Positions 1 through 8,754 of a DNA stretch of 64,000 nt are shown in pieces. Location of the stretch: NCBI RefSeq assembly GCF_003289965.1, contig NZ_QMBQ01000003.1, positions 682,001 to 746,000 of the forward strand, written 5' to 3'. Source of the stretch: Mesorhizobium atlanticum (lineage in GTDB: Bacteria > Pseudomonadota > Alphaproteobacteria > Rhizobiales > Rhizobiaceae). The first letter of the stretch is position 1. Every line of letters begins with the position of its first letter. Both the position numbers and the translations under genes were made by a program. The notes under the pieces were generated by a model. It did not search any database. It had not been told where the DNA came from and worked only from the letters and a program-made list of their open reading frames with translations.

Positions 1-293
1 TGCTTCAGGACTTCCAGCACATGCCATGAAATCGCCTCGCCCTCGCGATCCGGGTCGGTGGCGAGGATCAGCCCGTCGGCGTCCTTGACCGCCTTGGCGA
101 TGTCGGCGAGGCGCTTGCCGGACGCCGTGTCGACCGACCAGGACATGGCGAAGTCTTCGTCAGGGCGCACCGAACCGTCCTTGGCCGGCAGATCGCGGAC
201 ATGGCCGAACGAGGCCAGAACCTTATAGTTCTTGCCCAGATATTTGTTGATTGTCTTCGCCTTGGCCGGCGATTCGACGACGACGACGTCCAT
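1..293 (-). CDS. topA: DNA topoisomerase I, N-terminal part (runs off the left edge)
   Basis: Only the first 97 or so codons are inside the window; the frame is still open at base 1. The protein begins MDVVVVESPAKAKTINKYLG and continues to a TDPDREGEAISWH motif. These are the first Toprim motifs of type IA topoisomerases: an N-terminal glutamate (VESPAKAKT) and the DxDxxGE acidic triad. The family relaxes negatively supercoiled DNA and is essential. The ATG at 291-293 gives the standard short N-terminus. The gene is transcribed leftward and has a 280-bp gap upstream that holds a perfect inverted repeat. Identity is secure; the rest of the gene cannot be judged. Confidence 0.96.
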   Translation of the reverse strand, partial: MDVVVVESPAKAKTINKYLGKNYKVLASFGHVRDLPAKDGSVRPDEDFAMSWSVDTASGKRLADIAKAVKDADGLILATDPDREGEAISWHVLEVLK

Positions 294-433
294 GAGGTCT
301 CTTTAATCAGCTGTGAGGTGGCGGAAGAAACTCCGCGACGCACGACGAAATCCCACTCTTTTCGTCGCTCACATGGCCGCGCTTTTGCAATCGGTCAAGG
401 GGAGGCGGCCAATTTGGGAAGCGGCCGCCGACG

Positions 434-452
434 ATACACTCTTAGAGTGTAT
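434..452. promoter_or_regulatory. Perfect 8+3+8 inverted repeat upstream of topA (operator candidate)
   Basis: ATACACTC, TTA, GAGTGTAT forms a perfect dyad in the gap between topA (start 293) and the convergent-side gene ending at 575. The arms are short, AT-balanced and not followed by a T-run, so it looks more like a dimeric repressor site than a terminator. No regulator gene is adjacent, so the ligand and target are unknown. Confidence 0.35.
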
Positions 453-574
453 GGCAAAGATCACTTTTTTAGGGATCGCGGGGGTCGCGCTTCGAGCAGG
501 GCGGACGACCAGTGAAAGACGACTGGCTGCCGGATCAATGAAACCCGCCAGCCGGATCGCTCAATGAGGCGAGC

Positions 575-952
575 TCAATCTGCCTTGACGACGTGCCAGG
601 CTCCGGCGACGCCTTCGCCGGTCATGTCGCCGGCCTTCTTGTCCTTGACGAAGGTGTAGACCGGCTTGCCGTCATAGGCCCACATGTGGGTGCCGTCGGT
701 GCGCTTGACGACAGACCATTCGCCTTCGGTCTTCGCGCTCGCCTTGGCTTTCAGCGGCGGCCAGTTGGCGGCGCATTTGTCATAGCAGTTGGACTTGCCC
801 TTCTCGTCCTTGTCGAAAGTGTAGAGCGTCATGCCCCTGGCGTCGGTGTAGATCTTCGTGCCGCCAACCTCGGCTTCCTTCCAGGCCTCGGCGGCCTGGG
901 ACGCGGCGGTGGCGAGCAGAAGGGCGGCAAACCCGAGTGCGATCGTTTTCAT
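575..952 (-). CDS. Secreted COG4315-type repeat protein (Yx(F/W/Y)xxD motifs)
   Basis: The 125-residue protein starts MKTIALGFAALLLATAASQAAEA, a clear signal peptide cleaved after about residue 21, so it is periplasmic. The mature part has two copies of the short repeat that defines this family: MTLYTFDKDEKGKSNCYDKC near residues 40-60 and VYTFVKDKKAGDMTG near the C-terminus. A CYDKCAANWPPL stretch holds two cysteines. The family (PF03640) is found in periplasmic or lipoprotein form and its function is not established. I chose the ATG at 950-952 because it begins the signal peptide; a longer frame upstream lacks one. It is divergent from a CcdA-like thiol-redox transporter, so the two cysteines may be redox partners (inference). 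Confidence 0.85.
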   Translation of the reverse strand: MKTIALGFAALLLATAASQAAEAWKEAEVGGTKIYTDARGMTLYTFDKDEKGKSNCYDKCAANWPPLKAKASAKTEGEWSVVKRTDGTHMWAYDGKPVYTFVKDKKAGDMTGEGVAGAWHVVKAD

Positions 953-1120
953 GCTGAAATCTCCCTGAGAACAAGCGCGCGGCGATCGCGCGCCCGTCCG
1001 GACAACGCGTAGAAGCGGCGGTTTCTTCCTTCGCGAGGCGGCGACGTGCCACACAATGGTGATTGGCGAAGAGCCATTCGCGTCGCTATATCGGCGCCAG
1101 CAACAATCAGGGCGGACGAA

Positions 1121-1867
1121 ATGGCATTGGACATCGGCTATGTCAGCGCGGTCGGGGCGGGGGCGATCTCGTTCCTGTCGCCTTGCGTGCTGCCGCTGGT
1201 GCCACCCTATCTCTGTTACATGGCCGGCGTGTCGGTCGACGATTTCCGTGGCAATCATGGCGTGACAGCGCGGGAAGGCACGCGCGGCGCGCTGCTTTAT
1301 GCCTCGCTTGCTTTCGTGCTCGGCTTCTCCACGGTGTTCGTCGCGCTCGGCGCCGGAGCTTCGACCATCGGCAGGCTGCTGCGCGTCTGGCAGGAGCCGC
1401 TGGCGATGGCGGCCGGCGCGCTGATCATAATCATGGGGCTGAACTTTCTAGGCATATTGCGCATTCCGCTGTTGTCGCGCGAGGCGCGCTTCCAGTCGCA
1501 GGGCAAGCCGGCAAACATGGTCGCCGCCTATGTCATGGGTCTGGCCTTCGCCTTCGGCTGGACGCCCTGCATCGGCCCGGTGCTGGGGCCGATCCTGACC
1601 TTGGCCGGCGGGCGCGAAACGGTGGGTGAGGGCGCGCTGCTGCTCGCCGCCTATTCGCTCGGGCTCGGCATTCCATTCCTGATCGCGGCGCTGTTTTCCG
1701 GCGCTTTCATGCGCTTCCTCGGCAAATTCCGCGTCCATCTCGGCCGCGTCGAGAAAGGGATCGGCGCGCTGCTGGTCGTTGCCGGGGTGTTTTTCCTCAC
1801 GGGCGGCGTGCAGAGTGTCTCCTACTGGCTGCTGGAGAATTTCCCGGTGCTGGGGCGGCTGGGGTAA
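1121..1867 (+). CDS. CcdA/DsbD-type transmembrane thiol-disulfide transporter
   Basis: The 248-residue protein has about six hydrophobic segments and the two signature half-sites of the CcdA/DsbD-beta family: SPCVLPLVPPYL with Cys22 near the start and a TPCIGPVLGPIL motif with Cys150 in the middle. These paired cysteines carry electrons from cytoplasmic thioredoxin across the inner membrane to periplasmic acceptors, in cytochrome c maturation or similar pathways. The ATG at 1121 starts directly before the first membrane segment; an upstream in-frame start would add a basic, non-conserved leader. No ccm gene is nearby, so the actual acceptor is unknown; the divergent secreted cysteine-containing protein (575-952) is one candidate. 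Confidence 0.88.
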   Translation: MALDIGYVSAVGAGAISFLSPCVLPLVPPYLCYMAGVSVDDFRGNHGVTAREGTRGALLYASLAFVLGFSTVFVALGAGASTIGRLLRVWQEPLAMAAGALIIIMGLNFLGILRIPLLSREARFQSQGKPANMVAAYVMGLAFAFGWTPCIGPVLGPILTLAGGRETVGEGALLLAAYSLGLGIPFLIAALFSGAFMRFLGKFRVHLGRVEKGIGALLVVAGVFFLTGGVQSVSYWLLENFPVLGRLG

Positions 1868-1873
1868 TTTTGC

Positions 1874-1946
1874 CTCCTGGGAGCCGGATCGAACCGAGGA
1901 TCCGCTGATTAAGAGCCAGCCGCTCCGCCGTCTCACCGGAATTTAA
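1874..1946 (-). tRNA. Degenerate tRNA-Lys(CUU)-like sequence
   Basis: Read on the minus strand, an intact anticodon arm is present: stem GCTGG/TCAGC around loop CTCTTAA, anticodon CTT at 1911-1913. The T-loop TTCGATC and the D-loop A14, G15 and G18-G19 are also recognisable. The acceptor arms do not pair, only two of four D-stem pairs form, the T-stem is broken, position 8 is C instead of T, and there is no CCA. I therefore read it as a decayed or tRNA-derived sequence, unlikely to be a working tRNA. Its ends are estimated from the canonical numbering. Confidence 0.4.
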
Positions 1947-2014
1947 CCGCATTGGTGCAGCATCACGCCGCTGCTAGCATGCATTGATTCAAACCTTTTC
2001 ATACGGTTGCACCC

Positions 2015-3385
2015 ATGAGCCAGAGAACCTGCCTGTCCGTCATCCTCGCTGCCGGCGAGGGCACTCGCATGAAAAGTGGGATGCCCAAGGTGCTGCATGC
2101 CATTGCCGGCCGGCCTATGGTGGCGCATGTCGTGAAAGCGGCCGAGGCGGCCGGCGCGACGGGCCTGGCGCTGGTGATCGGGCACGGCGCCGACGAGATG
2201 CGCAAGGCGGCGCAGAAATTCGCGCCCGAGGCGGAGACTTTCGTGCAGGAAAAGCGGCTCGGCACCGCCCATGCCGTGCTTGCCGCGCGTGAGGCGATAT
2301 CAAAGGGTTACGACGATATCCTGGTCATGTTCGGCGACACGCCTCTGATCGATGCGGGCGCGCTGGCCGCCGCGCGGCAGAAGCTCGCCGACGGCGCTGC
2401 AGTAGCTGTGATCGGCTTTCGGCCGCCCAGCCCGACCGGCTATGGCCGGCTGATCGAAAAAGATGGCCACTTGGTCGCCATCCGCGAGGAAAAGGACTGC
2501 TCGGAGGAGGAAAAGAAGATCGGCTTCTGCAATGCCGGGATGATGGCGGTGGCGGGCAAGCATGCGTTGCGGCTGCTGGACAAAGTCGGCAACAAGAACG
2601 CCAAGGGCGAATACTACCTCACGGACATCGTCGAGATCGCTTGCGCGGAAGGGCTTGACGTCGTGGCAACGGAAGCGAGCTTCGAGAATGCGCTCGGCAT
2701 CAACAACCGGGCGGAGCTTGCCGAGGCGGAGGCTATATGGCAGGCCCGCCGGCGGCGCGAGGCGATGCTGTCCGGCGTCACGCTGATCGCGCCCGAAACC
2801 GTCTATTTCTCGCACGACACCGAGATCGGCGCCGACACGATCGTCGAGCCGAATGTCTGGTTCGGGCCGGGCGTCAGAATAGCCTCGGGCGCCAAGATCC
2901 ATGCCTTCAGCCATATCGAGGGCGCAACGATTGCGTCCAATTGCGATGTCGGGCCGTTTGCGCGGCTGCGGCCGGGTGCAGACCTTCGAAACAAGGCAAA
3001 GGTCGGCAATTTCTGCGAGGTGAAACAGGCGACGATCGAAGAGGGCGCCAAGGTCAACCACCTGACCTATATTGGCGATGCGCGCGTGGGTGCCGCTGCC
3101 AATATCGGCGCTGGCACCATCACCTGCAATTACGACGGCTACTCGAAATTCTTCACCGATATCGGCGAGGGCGCCTTTGTCGGCTCGAATTCCTCGCTGG
3201 TGGCGCCGGTCACGATCGGCAAGGGCGGCTATATCGCCTCCGGCAGCGTGATCACCGAAAGCGTGCCGGACGACGCGCTGGCCTTCGGCCGCGCCCGCCA
3301 GAAGACGATCCCCGGCAAGGGCAAGGAATTGCGCGAGCGCTTCGCCTCGGCCGCAGCGGCAAGGAAGAAGGCGGCGGCGGAATGA
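2015..3385 (+). CDS. glmU: Bifunctional N-acetylglucosamine-1-P uridylyltransferase / glucosamine-1-P acetyltransferase
   Basis: The 456-residue protein has the full two-domain layout. The N-terminal pyrophosphorylase domain opens [14 protein letters not shown] (nucleotide-binding loop, residues 8-21) and contains the HAVLAAREA and GDTPL motifs. From about residue 250 the left-handed beta-helix acetyltransferase repeats follow, with [14 protein letters not shown] near residues 365-380 and the C-terminal AFGRARQ segment. It makes UDP-GlcNAc from glucosamine-1-P with acetyl-CoA and UTP, feeding peptidoglycan and lipid A. The length is normal. glmS follows 234 bp downstream on the same strand, so two steps of the pathway are neighbours, although the gap suggests glmS has its own promoter. 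Confidence 0.98.
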   Translation: MSQRTCLSVILAAGEGTRMKSGMPKVLHAIAGRPMVAHVVKAAEAAGATGLALVIGHGADEMRKAAQKFAPEAETFVQEKRLGTAHAVLAAREAISKGYDDILVMFGDTPLIDAGALAAARQKLADGAAVAVIGFRPPSPTGYGRLIEKDGHLVAIREEKDCSEEEKKIGFCNAGMMAVAGKHALRLLDKVGNKNAKGEYYLTDIVEIACAEGLDVVATEASFENALGINNRAELAEAEAIWQARRRREAMLSGVTLIAPETVYFSHDTEIGADTIVEPNVWFGPGVRIASGAKIHAFSHIEGATIASNCDVGPFARLRPGADLRNKAKVGNFCEVKQATIEEGAKVNHLTYIGDARVGAAANIGAGTITCNYDGYSKFFTDIGEGAFVGSNSSLVAPVTIGKGGYIASGSVITESVPDDALAFGRARQKTIPGKGKELRERFASAAAARKKAAAE

Positions 3386-3619
3386 TCTCCAGCGCCTCTT
3401 CAAGGAGGCGGCCGCAGCTCGATCAGATATGAACGAGTGGAGACCGGGGCCCTGAAAACCCAAGCGGTTCAGGTAACTGGATTGCAAGCGCCGTCCGGCA
3501 TGGTGCATGGAGCAAAAGACCGTTCCGCTGACACGGAACGAAACGCAAAGTGACTTTCGCGGCAGGCCGGCAATCCCTAGATAACGCCGGGTTTTCCGCT
3601 GGGAATCGGGGGTTATCGC

Positions 3620-5443
3620 ATGTGCGGTATCGTTGGAATCGTCGGCCGAGGCCAAGTCGCGCCACTCATCGTCGACGCGCTGAAGCGGCTTGAATATCGC
3701 GGCTACGACTCGGCCGGCGTCGCCACCATCGAGAAGGGCGAGCTTGGACGCCGCCGCGCCGAAGGCAAGCTCATCAATCTTGAACGCCGGCTGAAGGACG
3801 AGCCGCTCGACGGCACGATCGGCATCGGCCACACGCGCTGGGCGACCCATGGCGTGCCCAATGAGACCAACGCGCATCCGCATTTTTCCAAGGGCGTCGC
3901 CATCGTCCACAACGGCATCATCGAGAATTTCGCCGAGCTGCGCGACGAACTCAGCCGCGATGGCTACAGCTTCACCTCACAGACCGACACCGAGGTCGTG
4001 GCGCATCTCGTGGCGCGCGAGCTCGCCAGGGGTCTGAAGCCGGTGGAGGCCGCGCATGCGGCGCTTAAGCGGCTGTCCGGCGCCTTCGCGCTGGCGATCA
4101 TGTTCCAGGGCGACGAGGACCTGATCGTCGGCGCCCGCAACGGTCCGCCTCTGGCCGTCGGCCATGGCGATGGCGAGATGTTTTTGGGCTCGGATGCGAT
4201 TGCGCTGGCGCCCTTCACCAACTCGATCACCTATCTCGAGGATGGGGACTGGGCGGTGGTGCGCCGCGAAGGCGTGACCATCTACGACGTCGACGGCAAG
4301 AAGGTCGACCGCAAGCGCCAGCAGTCGCTGTCGACCAGCTTCATGGTCGACAAGGGCAACCGCCGGCATTTCATGGAAAAGGAAATCCATGAGCAGCCGG
4401 AGGTGATCTCGCACACGCTGGCGCACTACGTCGATTTCGTCTCCGGCGTGTCGAAGCCGCTCGACCTGCCGTTCGACTTCGCCAGGATCGGCCGGCTGGC
4501 GCTCTCGGCGTGCGGCACCGCCTATCTCGCCGGTCTGATCTCGAAATACTGGTTCGAGCGCTACGCGCGGCTTCCCGTCGATATCGATGTCGCGTCCGAA
4601 TTCCGCTATCGCGAGATGCCGCTGTCGGCCAACGACGCGGCCTTCTTCATCTCGCAGTCGGGCGAGACCGCCGACACGCTGGCTTCGCTGCGCTATTGCC
4701 GCCAGGCCGGCATGAAGATCGGCGCCGTGGTCAATGTGCGCGAATCGACCATGGCGCGCGAATCCGACGTTGTGCTGCCGACGCTTGCCGGCCCGGAGAT
4801 CGGCGTCGCCTCGACCAAGGCTTTCACCTGCCAACTGTCGGTGCTGGCGGCGCTGGCGGTGCGCGCGGGCGTGGCGCGCGGCACGATCTCGCCCGACCAG
4901 GAAAAGCAGCTGGTGCGCGAGCTTTCCGAAGCGCCGCGTTTCGCCACCCAGGTGCTGAAGCTCGAGGAGCAGATCGAACGCATCTCACGCGAGCTCTCAC
5001 GCTACAAGGACGTGCTCTATCTCGGCCGCGACACCAATTTTCCTCTCGCCATGGAAGGCGCGCTGAAGCTCAAGGAGATTTCCTATATCCATGCCGAGGG
5101 CTATGCCGGCGGCGAGCTGAAGCACGGGCCGATCGCGCTGATCGACGAGAACATGCCGGTGATCGTCATCGCGCCGCATGACCGCATTTTCGAAAAGACG
5201 GTGTCGAACATGCAGGAAGTGGCGGCGCGCGGCGGCAAGATCATCCTGATCACCGACGCCAAGGGCGCGGCGCAGGCCGGCGTCAAGACGATGGAGACGA
5301 TCATCCTGCCCGACGTCCCGGAGATCATTGCGCCGATCATCTACGCGCTGCCGATCCAGATGCTGGCCTATTTCACCGCCGTCTTCATGGGCACCGATGT
5401 CGACCAGCCGCGCAATCTGGCGAAGTCGGTGACGGTGGAGTAA
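3620..5443 (+). CDS. glmS: Glutamine-fructose-6-phosphate aminotransferase (isomerizing)
   Basis: The 607-residue product starts MCGIVGIVGRG; Cys2 is the catalytic nucleophile of the class II glutaminase domain (residues 2-240), with HTRWATHG and HNGIIENF as substrate loops. Two SIS domains follow, marked by SACGTAYLAG (about 293), SQSGETADTLAS (about 344), STKAFTCQ and the conserved C-terminus DVDQPRNLAKSVTVE. The enzyme converts fructose-6-P and glutamine to glucosamine-6-P, the first step to UDP-GlcNAc. The 234-bp upstream region shows nothing like the glmS ribozyme of Gram-positive bacteria. A Rho-independent hairpin follows the stop. Confidence 0.98.
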   Translation: MCGIVGIVGRGQVAPLIVDALKRLEYRGYDSAGVATIEKGELGRRRAEGKLINLERRLKDEPLDGTIGIGHTRWATHGVPNETNAHPHFSKGVAIVHNGIIENFAELRDELSRDGYSFTSQTDTEVVAHLVARELARGLKPVEAAHAALKRLSGAFALAIMFQGDEDLIVGARNGPPLAVGHGDGEMFLGSDAIALAPFTNSITYLEDGDWAVVRREGVTIYDVDGKKVDRKRQQSLSTSFMVDKGNRRHFMEKEIHEQPEVISHTLAHYVDFVSGVSKPLDLPFDFARIGRLALSACGTAYLAGLISKYWFERYARLPVDIDVASEFRYREMPLSANDAAFFISQSGETADTLASLRYCRQAGMKIGAVVNVRESTMARESDVVLPTLAGPEIGVASTKAFTCQLSVLAALAVRAGVARGTISPDQEKQLVRELSEAPRFATQVLKLEEQIERISRELSRYKDVLYLGRDTNFPLAMEGALKLKEISYIHAEGYAGGELKHGPIALIDENMPVIVIAPHDRIFEKTVSNMQEVAARGGKIILITDAKGAAQAGVKTMETIILPDVPEIIAPIIYALPIQMLAYFTAVFMGTDVDQPRNLAKSVTVE

Positions 5444-5451
5444 CTGGATAT

Positions 5452-5477
5452 ACGCCTTTCTGGCAAAGGCGTTCTTT
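5452..5477 (+). terminator. Terminator after glmS
   Basis: ACGCCTTT, a 5-base loop CTGGC, then AAAGGCGT and TCTTT: an 8-bp stem starting 9 bases after the glmS stop codon, followed by a short T-rich tail. Position and shape fit intrinsic termination. Confidence 0.65.
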
Positions 5478-5548
5478 AAAAACTTCGCAGTTCCAAACTG
5501 GCTCGCGGTTCATTAATCTTGCAGCGCAACATGCGCCGCGGTGAACCC

Positions 5549-6301
5549 ATGTCCGACGCCCTGAAGACTTCTGGCATGACCCGGCTGAGGAACTATTTCC
5601 TGACCGGCTTCGTCGTCTGCGCGCCGCTGGCGATCACGGCCTATATCGCCTGGTCGCTGATCGGCTGGGTCGATTCCTGGGTGAAGCCTTACATTCCGGC
5701 CCGCTACAATCCCGACACCTATCTGCCGTTCCCGGTTCCGGGCTTCGGGCTGATCGTGGCGCTGGTGCTGATCACGCTGATCGGTTTCCTGACGGCCAAC
5801 ATCGTCGGCCGCGCCATCGTCAATTTCGGCGAGCGGCTGCTTGGCCGCATGCCGCTGGTGCGCGGCATCTATGGCTCGCTGAAGCAGATTTTCGAGACGG
5901 TGCTGTCGAACAAGGGCGATATGTTCCGCCAGGTCGGCCTGGTCGAATATCCGCGCAAAGGTGTCTGGTCGCTGGTCTTCGTCGCCAGCGAGAAGGAAAC
6001 CGAGATCAACCAGAAGCTCGACCAGGAAGGCGATCCGCTGATTGCGGTGTTCATGCCCTGCACGCCCAACCCGACCACCGGTTTCCTGATGTATGTGCAC
6101 AAATCCGAGATCGTGCTGCTCGACATGTCGATCGAAGACGGCGCCAAGCTGATCGTCTCGGCAGGCATGGTGGCGCCTGAAGTCAAGGCCAAGCTGGTGA
6201 CGCTGAATGGCGAACCCGTCGAAGGCGGTCTCGCCAACCCGCCAGTCGGCGCTCAGCCGGCGCGCAGCAGCCGTACCGCCTCGTCGCGGCCGAACAGGTA
6301 G
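5549..6301 (+). CDS. DUF502 family inner-membrane protein
   Basis: The 250-residue protein has two N-terminal hydrophobic segments (LRNYFLTGFVVCAPLAITAYIAW near residues 12-34 and a second around 70-95, IVALVLITLIGFLTANIVG). A soluble region follows with the family motif MPLVRGIYGSLKQIFETV and a PNPTTGFLM element. DUF502 proteins are conserved in proteobacteria next to recG but have no assigned reaction. I chose the ATG at 5549 (MSDALK); an ATG 18 bases upstream is also possible and neither has a strong Shine-Dalgarno. The last 49 bases overlap the 3' end of the convergent recG gene. Confidence 0.88.
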   Translation: MSDALKTSGMTRLRNYFLTGFVVCAPLAITAYIAWSLIGWVDSWVKPYIPARYNPDTYLPFPVPGFGLIVALVLITLIGFLTANIVGRAIVNFGERLLGRMPLVRGIYGSLKQIFETVLSNKGDMFRQVGLVEYPRKGVWSLVFVASEKETEINQKLDQEGDPLIAVFMPCTPNPTTGFLMYVHKSEIVLLDMSIEDGAKLIVSAGMVAPEVKAKLVTLNGEPVEGGLANPPVGAQPARSSRTASSRPNR

Positions 6302-8361
6302 AGCAACAGGCGCAGCGCCTCGCCGCGTTCGGACTGCAGTTCCGGGTCGCGCGACAGGATCAGCCGCGCGTCGTCGCGTGCCGCTTCCAGCAGGTCGGCG
6401 TGGAATTCAATCCGCGCGACCTGGAAGCCGGGCGTGCCGGACTGTCGGGTGCCCAGCAGTTCGCCTTCACCGCGCAGTTTGAGGTCCTCTTCGGCGATGC
6501 GGAAGCCGTCCTCGGTCTCGCGCATCACCGAAAGCCGGCGTTTCGCGGTCTCGCCGAGCGGCTCCTTGTAGAGCAGCACGCAGGAGGACGGTTTGTCGCC
6601 GCGCCCGACGCGGCCGCGCAGCTGGTGCAACTGGGCAAGGCCGAAGCGCTCCGCATGCTCGATCACCATGATGGTGGCATCGGGCACGTCGACGCCGACT
6701 TCGATGACGGTGGTGGCGATCAGGATGCGTGTCTCACCGTCCTTGAAGGCGCGCATGGCCTCGTCCTTCTCCGCGCCCTTCATGCGGCCGTGCACGAGGC
6801 CGATCCGGTCGCCGAAGAGCGGTTTCAGCGAGGCAAAGCGATCCTCCGCCGACATCAGTTTTATTTCCTCGGATTCCTCGACCAGCGGGCAGATCCAGTA
6901 GATTTTTTGCCCCTCCGCAACCGCATCGCGCATGCGGCCCACCAATTCGTCCAGCCGCTCCATCGGCAGGGTCACGGTGCGGATCGGCTGGCGCCCGGCG
7001 GGTTTCTCGGTGAGCTTCGAGACGTCCATGTCGCCGAAGGCGGTCAGCACAAGCGTGCGCGGGATGGGTGTGGCCGTCATCACCAGCATGTCGGGCGCAT
7101 CGCCCTTGGCGGTGATGGCCAGCCGCTGGTGAACGCCGAAGCGATGCTGCTCGTCGATGACGGCCAGCACCAGGTCGTGGAATGTCACCGTTTCCTGGAA
7201 CAGCGCATGCGTGCCGACAACGATGTCGATCGCGCCGCTGGCAAGGCCTGCAAGCGTCTCAGTACGCTCGCGACCCTTCTCGCGCCCGGTGAGGATGGCG
7301 AGGCGCAAGCCGACTTTCTCGGCCAAGGGCGCGATGGTTGCCAGATGCTGGCGCGCCAGGATCTCGGTCGGCGCCATCAGCGCCGCCTGGCCGCCGGCCT
7401 CGACCGCGCGCGCCATGGCAAGCAGCGCCACCACCGTCTTGCCGGAGCCGACATCGCCCTGAAGCAGGCGCAGCATGCGTTCGTGATCGGCAAGGTCGGC
7501 GTTGATCTCGCCGAGCGCGAATTCCTGGCTGGGGGTCAGCCTGTAGGGCAGGGCGGCGCGCAGCTTCTCGACGATGCGGTCGTCGCCGATGAGCGGCCGG
7601 CCCGAGAGGCGTCGAATTCTGGCCCGCACCAGCGCCAGCGACACCTGGCCGGCCAGCAATTCATCATAGGCGAGGCGGCGCCAGGCGGATCCCTCGACGG
7701 CGACGTCGATGGGGTCGTTCGGATAGTGGATGCGGGCAAGCGCATCGCCGAAGGATGGAAAGGTGTGCCGACGCATGAAGGCGTCGTCCTGCCATTCGGG
7801 CAGTTCAGGCAACCGGCCGAGCGCCTGTCCGATGGCGCGGCGCAGCACCTTGGCCGACAGGCCGGCGGTAAGCGGATAGACCGGTTCGACCAGCGGCAGG
7901 CCCCCGGCCTCGTCGATCGGTGCGATGTGATCCGGATGGACCATGGTCGGGCGGCCGTTGAACCACTCCATACGACCGGAGATCACCACACGCTCGCCTT
8001 CGGGAAGCATCTTCTGCAGATAGGCGGCATGGGCATGGAAGAAGGTCAGCGCAACCTCGCCGGTGTCGTCATGAGCGTAGACGCGGTACGGTACCGACCT
8101 GTTGCCGCGCGGCGGCGGCTGATGGCGATCGACCCGCACTTCCAGCGTGACGATCTGGCCCTCGGCCGACAGCGCGATGCCGGGCCGGTTGCGGCGGTCG
8201 ATCACGGTATTGGGCAGCAAGAACAGAAGATCGGCGGCGCGCGCTGCGCGATCGCCGAGATCGGCCGGCACGACACGCTCGATCAGTAAGCCGACCTTCG
8301 GGCCGACGCCGGCAAGCGAAGTGATCGGGACGAACAACGGATCGAGGATGGTGGGGCGCAT
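6253..8361 (-). CDS. recG: ATP-dependent DNA helicase RecG
   Basis: The 702-residue protein has the RecG arrangement: N-terminal wedge/OB domain (residues 1-270; GVGPKVGLLIERV, RSVPYRVYAHDDTGEVALTFFHA), then helicase motif I GDVGSGKT near residue 302, APTEILARQH, a DEQH box near 402 (AVIDEQHRFGV), TATPIPRTL, and motif VI RGRVGRG. It remodels stalled replication forks and Holliday junctions. The start is the ATG at 8359-8361 before LDPLFVPI. It converges on the DUF502 gene with a 49-bp coding overlap and diverges from sdhE. Confidence 0.97.
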   Translation of the reverse strand: MRPTILDPLFVPITSLAGVGPKVGLLIERVVPADLGDRAARAADLLFLLPNTVIDRRNRPGIALSAEGQIVTLEVRVDRHQPPPRGNRSVPYRVYAHDDTGEVALTFFHAHAAYLQKMLPEGERVVISGRMEWFNGRPTMVHPDHIAPIDEAGGLPLVEPVYPLTAGLSAKVLRRAIGQALGRLPELPEWQDDAFMRRHTFPSFGDALARIHYPNDPIDVAVEGSAWRRLAYDELLAGQVSLALVRARIRRLSGRPLIGDDRIVEKLRAALPYRLTPSQEFALGEINADLADHERMLRLLQGDVGSGKTVVALLAMARAVEAGGQAALMAPTEILARQHLATIAPLAEKVGLRLAILTGREKGRERTETLAGLASGAIDIVVGTHALFQETVTFHDLVLAVIDEQHRFGVHQRLAITAKGDAPDMLVMTATPIPRTLVLTAFGDMDVSKLTEKPAGRQPIRTVTLPMERLDELVGRMRDAVAEGQKIYWICPLVEESEEIKLMSAEDRFASLKPLFGDRIGLVHGRMKGAEKDEAMRAFKDGETRILIATTVIEVGVDVPDATIMVIEHAERFGLAQLHQLRGRVGRGDKPSSCVLLYKEPLGETAKRRLSVMRETEDGFRIAEEDLKLRGEGELLGTRQSGTPGFQVARIEFHADLLEAARDDARLILSRDPELQSERGEALRLLLYLFGRDEAVRLLRAG

Positions 8362-8453
8362 CGTGTCAGCTTATGTCGCGACGGCGGCAGCGCAAGGCTG
8401 ACACCGCTCTCTATCCACGCTATATGCGCCGCTTCGAACAGGGATAGCGTGCC

Positions 8454-8741
8454 ATGACCGGAACACAGCGATCAAGCGAGGGGTTGGATGCCCGCCGCCG
8501 CAAGCTCCTGTTCCGCTCCTGGCATCGCGGCATGCGCGAGATGGACCTGATCCTGGGTTCCTTCGCCGACGCCGAGATCGGCGCCTTGACCGGCGATGAA
8601 ATCGACCAATATGAGAGGCTCCTCGAAATTCCCGACAACGATTTCCTGCCGATGGTCACGGGCGAGCACCCGGTCCCGCCCGATGTCGATTGCGCGGTGC
8701 TGCGGAAAATCATGGCGTCGCGCCGGACCATGACATTTTGA
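8454..8741 (+). CDS. sdhE: FAD assembly factor SdhE (DUF339)
   Basis: The 95-residue protein carries the family signature RSWHRGMREMDLILGSFAD (the RGxxEMD motif needed for contact with the flavoprotein subunit) near residues 22-40, then a YERLLEIPDNDFLPMVTGE segment. SdhE (YgfY) promotes covalent FAD attachment to succinate dehydrogenase SdhA. Length fits the family. It lies 13 bp before mfd on the same strand, so the two are probably cotranscribed, an arrangement familiar in rhizobia. Confidence 0.93.
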   Translation: MTGTQRSSEGLDARRRKLLFRSWHRGMREMDLILGSFADAEIGALTGDEIDQYERLLEIPDNDFLPMVTGEHPVPPDVDCAVLRKIMASRRTMTF

Positions 8742-8754
8742 AAAACGCATATCC

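Noticed and set aside
3386..3619. Possible glmS ribozyme/riboswitch before glmS
   Set aside because: No feature of the ribozyme core is visible, and the class is known from Gram-positive bacteria.
2300..3910. A 536-codon minus-strand frame across glmU and glmS
   Set aside because: It overlaps two certain genes in the opposite strand and shows no recognisable domain.
6400..8289. A 629-codon open frame on the plus strand opposite recG
   Set aside because: It lies wholly antisense to recG, whose motifs are complete; the translation is rich in Ala, Arg, Gly and His without motifs, as expected in GC-rich DNA.
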